From Ruminiclostridium sp. (GTDB lineage Bacteria > Bacillota > Clostridia > DSM-8532), in assembly GCA_003535195.1 (NCBI GenBank), contig DOHN01000078.1:23399-34162 (forward strand): 10,764 bases of DNA. Reading direction: 5' to 3'. The translations under genes and the position numbers were made by a program. This document shows positions 6,936-10,764 of this stretch, piece after piece. A model generated the notes under the pieces. The model did not search any database, was not told the DNA's origin, and saw only the letters and a program-made list of their open reading frames with translations. The first letter of the stretch is position 1. Each line of letters starts with the position of its first letter.

Positions 6936-8453
6936 ATGAGTAAAATTGAACGAAAAAAATATTGCGTTTATGGTGAATGGCGTGAATCTAAGACAGAGAA
7001 ATACATGCCAGTCACCGACTCCAGTACTGGTGAAGTTATTGCTGAGGTCCCGTGCTGTACCAAGGATGAAGTAGAGGAAGCCATTGCCTCCGCAGCTGCA
7101 GCATTCCCCGAATGGTCATTGATATCCTTAAGCAAAAGAGCGCAAATGATGTTTAAATGGCGTGATGTTCTGAAAGAGCATACCGAAGAGCTTACATACC
7201 TGTGCGCAAAAGAACTCGGTAAGAATTTGGACGAAGCCCGGGGCGATATTCTAAAGGCTATTGAACCCACTGAGTTTGCCTGCAGCATTCCTTTTTCTAT
7301 TCAAGGTTCTGCAGCCCTTCAGGTGACCACTGGATTTGATACCGCAACCTATCGTATGCCTTTAGGGGTAGTTGCCGGTATCTGCCCATTCAACTTTCCT
7401 GCAATGATTCCGTGGGGTTGGATGGTACCATTGGCTATCGCGACAGGAAACACCGTCGTACTCAAAGCAGCAAGCTTTACTCCATTGACTTCTATGAGGA
7501 TTATGGAGCTCTTTTACGAAGAAGGTGGATTCCCTGCAGGCGTAGTTAACCTGGTGACTTGCAGCCGTAACGAGTCCGAGCTGTTGCTAACCGACCCGCG
7601 TGTCAAGGCTGTGACCTTTGTCGGATCTACGGAAGTCGGCAAGCATATTTATTCTATTGCAGCTGCTCACGGCAAGCGTGTCCAGGCTCAGACCGAAGCC
7701 AAGAACCATGCGTTGCTGCTGGAAGATGCAGATCTTGAAAGTGCTACCAACGCTATCATAAACTCCACTTACGGCTGCGCAGGAATGCGTTGCATGGCGT
7801 TGCCTGTTGTAGTAGTTCAAGAGAGTATTGCAGATAAGTTTGTCGCTCTGCTCAAGGAAAAAGCTCAGAAAATGGTTGTTGGCTGTGCTTATGATCCTGA
7901 AACCAAGCTGGGTCCGGTAGTCAATGCAGCTCATAAGAAATCTATATGCGATTGGACACAAAAGGGTATTGATGAGGGCGCTGAATTGGTGCTTGACGGT
8001 CGCAATTGTGTGGTTCCGGGTTATGAAAATGGATTCTTTGTGGGTCCGACGATTTTAGACCATGTCAAACCCGGAATGACTGTTGGTGACCGTGAGATCT
8101 TTGGTCCTGTCACCTGTATAAAGCGCTGCAAGAATTTTGAAGAAGGTCTTGCAATCATGAACGAAAATAAATTTGCCAACGGATCGGTGATTTTCACTTC
8201 CAATGGTTATTATGCACGCCAATTCGAGCTTCTTACCGATGGTGGCATGGTTGGCATTAACGTAGGTATTCCTGTGCCATCCGCCTACTTCCCATTCTCA
8301 GGCAATAAGGATTCCTTCTTTGGTGATCAGCATGTATTGGGACTTGACGGAATCAGATTCTACACCCGAGCCAAGACCGTTACCACGCACTGGTATGATG
8401 AGCACTCACGCAAGAAAAATGTGGGGACTTGGGAGGGTGCCTTTGAGCGTTAA
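6936..8453 (+). CDS. CoA-acylating aldehyde dehydrogenase, methylmalonate-semialdehyde dehydrogenase-like
   Basis: This 505-residue aldehyde dehydrogenase resembles the MmsA/IolA branch, which converts malonate or methylmalonate semialdehyde with CoA and NAD to acetyl-CoA or propionyl-CoA plus CO2. ICPFNFPAMIPWGWMVPLAI is the branch signature, followed by TGNTVVLKAAS. The catalytic Cys286 is in GCAGMRCMAL, directly after Arg285, an Arg that MMSDHs conserve. EAKNH (254-258) corresponds to their GAKNH. The general-base Glu of hydrolytic ALDHs is replaced by Gln252, which fits transfer to CoA rather than to water. ATG 6936 lies 10 bases after AGGAG; a TTG at 6918 would start before that ribosome site. 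The gene sits 40 bp after the dehydrogenase gene. A specific mmsA or iolA name is not justified, as KAAS and GMRC differ from the usual KPSE and GERC. Confidence 0.88.
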   Translation: MSKIERKKYCVYGEWRESKTEKYMPVTDSSTGEVIAEVPCCTKDEVEEAIASAAAAFPEWSLISLSKRAQMMFKWRDVLKEHTEELTYLCAKELGKNLDEARGDILKAIEPTEFACSIPFSIQGSAALQVTTGFDTATYRMPLGVVAGICPFNFPAMIPWGWMVPLAIATGNTVVLKAASFTPLTSMRIMELFYEEGGFPAGVVNLVTCSRNESELLLTDPRVKAVTFVGSTEVGKHIYSIAAAHGKRVQAQTEAKNHALLLEDADLESATNAIINSTYGCAGMRCMALPVVVVQESIADKFVALLKEKAQKMVVGCAYDPETKLGPVVNAAHKKSICDWTQKGIDEGAELVLDGRNCVVPGYENGFFVGPTILDHVKPGMTVGDREIFGPVTCIKRCKNFEEGLAIMNENKFANGSVIFTSNGYYARQFELLTDGGMVGINVGIPVPSAYFPFSGNKDSFFGDQHVLGLDGIRFYTRAKTVTTHWYDEHSRKKNVGTWEGAFER

Positions 8454-8483
8454 TAAAATTGAATAGAAAGGTGAATCTCGCAT

Positions 8484-9530
8484 ATGTCAAGTAATAAATA
8501 TTTAGAATGGCTTAGCAGCACAAAGTCGTATTGGTGGAACGACAGCGCAATTCTTGCTGATATGGATCAGGCCATTGAAAACGGAGCGACCGGTGTGACA
8601 ACCAATCCTCTTCTGGTCAAGCGGTCTTTGTATGGGGTACCCGAGCTATGGCGCCCAATTTTGTATGGCATTGAGCTGAAAGGCGATGCAAAGGTCGAGG
8701 AAATCATCCGCCGTATAACAACAGAAATCGCGAAAAAGTTCCGGCCCATTTATGAAAGGACGGAAGGTGTGCAGGGTTATGTTTGTGCACAGGTTAATCC
8801 GAATTTTCAAGGTGATGCTGATAAGATGGTTGAAATGGGAAAGAGGCTGTCGCAATGGGCTCCGAACATAGCTGTAAAAGTGCCCGCTACTGCAGCTGGT
8901 GTCAAGGCAATCGAGGAGCTTGCTGCCCTGGGTATTACCACTGTCGGTACAGTGAGCTTTACCGTGCCGCAGGCAGTGGAAATCGCAAGACGGCAGCAAT
9001 TGGGCCTGGAACGTGCAAAAGCTGCCCATATTAAGCCGGGCAAAGCATTCTCGGTCATTATGGTGGGAAGGTTGGATGATTATCTCCGCGATGTTGCCCA
9101 TGACATGAATGCCCCTGTGCGCGAAGAAGATATGATACAGGCAGGAACTGCCTGTATCAAGCGGGCTTATTCGATCTGCAAGGAGCGGGGCTATGAGTCA
9201 AAACTTATGCCGGCTGGAATGCGAGGGGCATACCATGCAATATCCCTTGCGGGTGCGGATATGTCCATGTCTCTATCTGGCGGTATTCAGGCAGCATTGG
9301 GCCAGGAAACGGAGTTTATAGAGCATTATATGGAAGTAGTACCGGCAGATGTCATTGAACGTTTACAAAGTATTCCCGATTTCAGGCGTGCATATGAACC
9401 GGAAGGGTTGAAACCTGAAGAGTTTATAACCTACGGTGCCACCCAGAGAACACTATCACAGTTTGTTGAAGCGGGATGGACACCTATTTGCGAGTTTGAG
9501 CTGCAGAAGAAGTCTTTTAAGCATCTATGA
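8484..9530 (+). CDS. transaldolase-family protein
   Basis: This is a 348-residue class I aldolase of the transaldolase family, which transfers or cleaves dihydroxyacetone-type units through a lysine Schiff base. GVTTNPLL (about 37-44) is the family's TTNP motif. The likely Schiff-base lysine is Lys132 in AVKVPATAAG. GITTVGTVSFT follows, and then IMVGRLDDYLRDV, whose VGR matches the phosphate-binding arginine region of transaldolases. It is longer than fructose-6-phosphate aldolases (about 220 residues) and near classical transaldolase length, although the lysine motif looks more like the short type. An AAAGGTG ribosome site stands before ATG 8484, 30 bp after the dehydrogenase gene. No transketolase or other pentose-phosphate gene is nearby, so a housekeeping role is unlikely. 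It could act as an aldolase or transaldolase on an unusual sugar-derived substrate. Confidence 0.88.
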   Translation: MSSNKYLEWLSSTKSYWWNDSAILADMDQAIENGATGVTTNPLLVKRSLYGVPELWRPILYGIELKGDAKVEEIIRRITTEIAKKFRPIYERTEGVQGYVCAQVNPNFQGDADKMVEMGKRLSQWAPNIAVKVPATAAGVKAIEELAALGITTVGTVSFTVPQAVEIARRQQLGLERAKAAHIKPGKAFSVIMVGRLDDYLRDVAHDMNAPVREEDMIQAGTACIKRAYSICKERGYESKLMPAGMRGAYHAISLAGADMSMSLSGGIQAALGQETEFIEHYMEVVPADVIERLQSIPDFRRAYEPEGLKPEEFITYGATQRTLSQFVEAGWTPICEFELQKKSFKHL

Positions 9531-9552
9531 ATTATTCTGAAAAAAGAAAATG

Positions 9553-9646
9553 GAGCTTTCTCAAATAAGCCTGAGAGGGCTCCTCTCCCAAAAAGTGGGA
9601 AACTGATTCTGGTGAAACACTCTCTTTATTAGCTGCAACAATGCAG
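9553..9646 (+). other. cluster of three hairpins after the catabolic operon
   Basis: GGAGCTTTCTCA (9553-9564) pairs over 12 bp with TGAGAGGGCTCC (9573-9584), with two G-U pairs and an 8-base loop. TCCCA (9587-9591) pairs with TGGGA (9597-9601), and CTGCA (9633-9637) with TGCAG (9642-9646). The first is strong enough for a terminator or a 3'-end stabilising structure, but no T-run follows on this strand. Read on the minus strand, it is followed by a T-rich tract, so it would work best as a terminator there, where I see no gene. Confidence 0.55.
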
Positions 9647-9682
9647 GATGAGAATAAATCATATGATTCTTAAAAATTGTTA

Positions 9683-9688
9683 TATAAT
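9683..9688 (+). promoter_or_regulatory. -10 element of the GntR gene promoter
   Basis: A perfect TATAAT stands here, 46 bp before the start codon, in an AT-rich stretch. I find no good -35 at the right distance, so the promoter may be weak or need an activator. Transcription would start near 9695, inside the palindrome. Confidence 0.5.
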
Positions 9689-9693
9689 TATGA

Positions 9694-9707
9694 TATAACC
9701 GGTTATA
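9694..9707 (+). promoter_or_regulatory. candidate GntR autoregulatory operator
   Basis: TATAACCGGTTATA is a perfect 14-bp palindrome at the expected transcription start, between the -10 and the ribosome site of the gntR-type gene. FadR-type GntR dimers usually bind short palindromes of this size, often at their own promoter. A close copy lies at 4862-4875. Confidence 0.6.
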
Positions 9708-9728
9708 CAAAACATAAGGGAGGCAATT

Positions 9729-10385
9729 ATGAATTCAATTAAAAAAACCACATTGAAAAACGATGTAGGTCAGCGTATTCGCGAATCAATACTGAATAAT
9801 GAATTAAAACCGGGCGAAAGGATCATAGAAACAAAAATTGCAAAGCAGCTTGGCGTGTCTCAGTCTCCGGTGAGAGAGGCGATAAGAGAGCTGGAGCTTA
9901 TGGGTCTTATCGAAAACAAGCCTTATCTTGGTAGTTACGTAAAGAAACTGACCCAAAAAGATATCGTTAATGCATATAAATTAAGGGCTTGCTTAGAGAA
10001 GTTGGCTTCTTCTGATGCTGCTGAGAGAATTACAGAAGAGCAATTAAGCGAAATAAACGAATTGATAACAAAAATGAAATCTGCGGCCGATGCTAATAAT
10101 GTTAAGAAGTTTGTAGAATTGGACATAGATTTCCATAGAATGATTATTAATATTTCTGATAATTCTTTACTGGAAAAAATGTGGGATATGGTGAATCTAT
10201 CGCAATGGACATTCATTTCTACAAAGATATCCAAACGAAGTCTGCCGGATTTGGCTGACAGGCATATGGAAATCTTTAAAGCTTTAAAAAAGCGTGATGG
10301 CGAAGAGACCGCTAAATGCATGGAGAGGCATATTGAAGAAATGCTCGATGAGGTTATCGCTAAAATGGATTTCGAGGAAAAGTAA
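9729..10385 (+). CDS. GntR family transcriptional regulator, FadR/FCD subfamily
   Basis: This 218-residue DNA-binding regulator has an N-terminal winged helix-turn-helix (about residues 8-72; LKPGERIIE, then IAKQLGVSQSPVREAIREL, then GLIENKPYLGSYV) and an all-helical FCD effector domain (about 78-212). The FCD metal-binding residues are in place: Asp132, His136, His179 and His201. Such proteins usually sense an organic acid or sugar acid and repress a nearby catabolic operon. ATG 9729 has an excellent GGGAGG ribosome site five bases ahead. It follows the four-gene operon on the same strand, from its own promoter. The palindrome shared by the two promoters makes that operon its likely target; the effector is unknown. 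Confidence 0.95.
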   Translation: MNSIKKTTLKNDVGQRIRESILNNELKPGERIIETKIAKQLGVSQSPVREAIRELELMGLIENKPYLGSYVKKLTQKDIVNAYKLRACLEKLASSDAAERITEEQLSEINELITKMKSAADANNVKKFVELDIDFHRMIINISDNSLLEKMWDMVNLSQWTFISTKISKRSLPDLADRHMEIFKALKKRDGEETAKCMERHIEEMLDEVIAKMDFEEK

Positions 10386-10457
10386 ATATAACGCAAAAAG
10401 AAACCGCCTTACCCTTTGTAACAATAATTTTGTATTTCTTAGGGAGTGGTATGCAAT

Positions 10458-10764
10458 ATGAATTTAGAGGAAGAAATAGAGAAAAAGTTTTACATTGGAG
10501 GATTCAATTGCGCGGAAACAACTTTAAGTATATTGATAGAAAACGAAGCAATACAACTGGATAAAAGTATAGTCAAGATGATGACAGGATTTGGCGGAGG
10601 AGCGACAAAAGGATATTTATGCGGCTCAGTAGTCGCTGCCATATCAGCTTTGGGCGTTTTGTATGGCAGAACAAGTCCGGAACAGTCTCGGGAAGGCTCA
10701 AGGGAAGCTGTAAATAAATATTTGAATGAATTCCTCAAAGAGTATAAAACTGCACAATGTTCTG
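10458..10764 (+). CDS. C_GCAxxG_C_C family redox protein (partial, runs off the right edge)
   Basis: An open frame of 102 codons starts at ATG 10458, 11 bases after AGGGAG (10441-10446), and has no stop before the window ends. An alternative ATG at 10451 is in another frame. GFNCAE with Cys18, then TGFGGGATKGYLCGSVVAAI with Cys55, is the pattern of the small putative redox-active C_GCAxxG_C_C family; another Cys is at 101. These proteins are typically about 130-150 residues long, with further C-terminal Cys, so most of the gene is here. It lies 72 bp after the GntR gene, with no terminator between them, so it may be co-transcribed. The minus-strand frame over it is a shadow. Its cellular role is not established. 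Confidence 0.85.
   Translation, partial: MNLEEEIEKKFYIGGFNCAETTLSILIENEAIQLDKSIVKMMTGFGGGATKGYLCGSVVAAISALGVLYGRTSPEQSREGSREAVNKYLNEFLKEYKTAQCS

Noticed and set aside
5071..9530. Sulfoquinovose transaldolase pathway
   Set aside because: Only the transaldolase family is shared; no sulfoquinovosidase, isomerase or sulfonate transporter is visible, and the other three enzymes do not fit that pathway as I know it.
5071..9530. Myo-inositol degradation, because of the IolA-like dehydrogenase
   Set aside because: None of the other iol-type genes (dehydratase, hydrolase, kinase, isomerase) is present, and the dehydrogenase motifs differ from IolA.
10387..10393. TATAACG half-site after the GntR gene, as a third operator
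   Set aside because: Only one arm is present; the opposite arm shows no symmetry.

Overview
The window looks like the chromosome of an anaerobic Bacillota species, possibly a Sporomusa-like Negativicutes; that class-level guess is an inference from gene style, not something the sequence proves. The firmest support is a textbook T-box leader ahead of valS. Strong AGGAGG-type ribosome binding sites, intrinsic terminators and a C_GCAxxG_C_C family redox protein agree with it. All genes lie on the + strand. I see no rRNA, tRNA, CRISPR array or insertion sequence.

Region 1 (1-3446) is housekeeping. It holds the last codons of an upstream gene, then a consensus promoter and a valine-specific T-box (specifier GUC, T-box sequence, 13-bp terminator). 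These control a two-gene unit: an 80-residue two-pass membrane protein of unknown function, then valyl-tRNA synthetase, closed by an intrinsic terminator. The membrane protein is therefore placed under tRNA-Val charge control.

Region 2 (3494-4742) is a separate transcription unit. A promoter and a foldable leader of about 150 nt precede a LytR-CpsA-Psr (LCP) family envelope protein. Its membrane anchor is encoded upstream of the first ATG and appears to start at a well-placed ATT codon.

Region 3 (4830-9530) is the most interesting part. A TTGACA promoter drives four closely spaced genes: an MBL-fold hydrolase, a 3-hydroxyacyl-CoA dehydrogenase-like enzyme, a CoA-acylating (methyl)malonate-semialdehyde dehydrogenase-like enzyme and a transaldolase-family enzyme. 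I do not recognise this combination as a known pathway. It resembles a catabolic route: a Schiff-base lyase/transferase, an NAD(P)-linked oxidation of a hydroxy-acid or hydroxyacyl compound, an oxidation to an acyl-CoA, and a hydrolase. The substrate is unknown.

Region 4 (9531-10764) holds a hairpin-rich spacer, a GntR/FadR-type regulator (FCD domain) and the start of a C_GCAxxG_C_C protein that runs off the end. A 14-bp perfect palindrome at the regulator's promoter has a close relative (11 of 14 positions) at the promoter of the four-gene operon, at a similar distance from the proposed -10. This suggests that the regulator controls both itself and the pathway.
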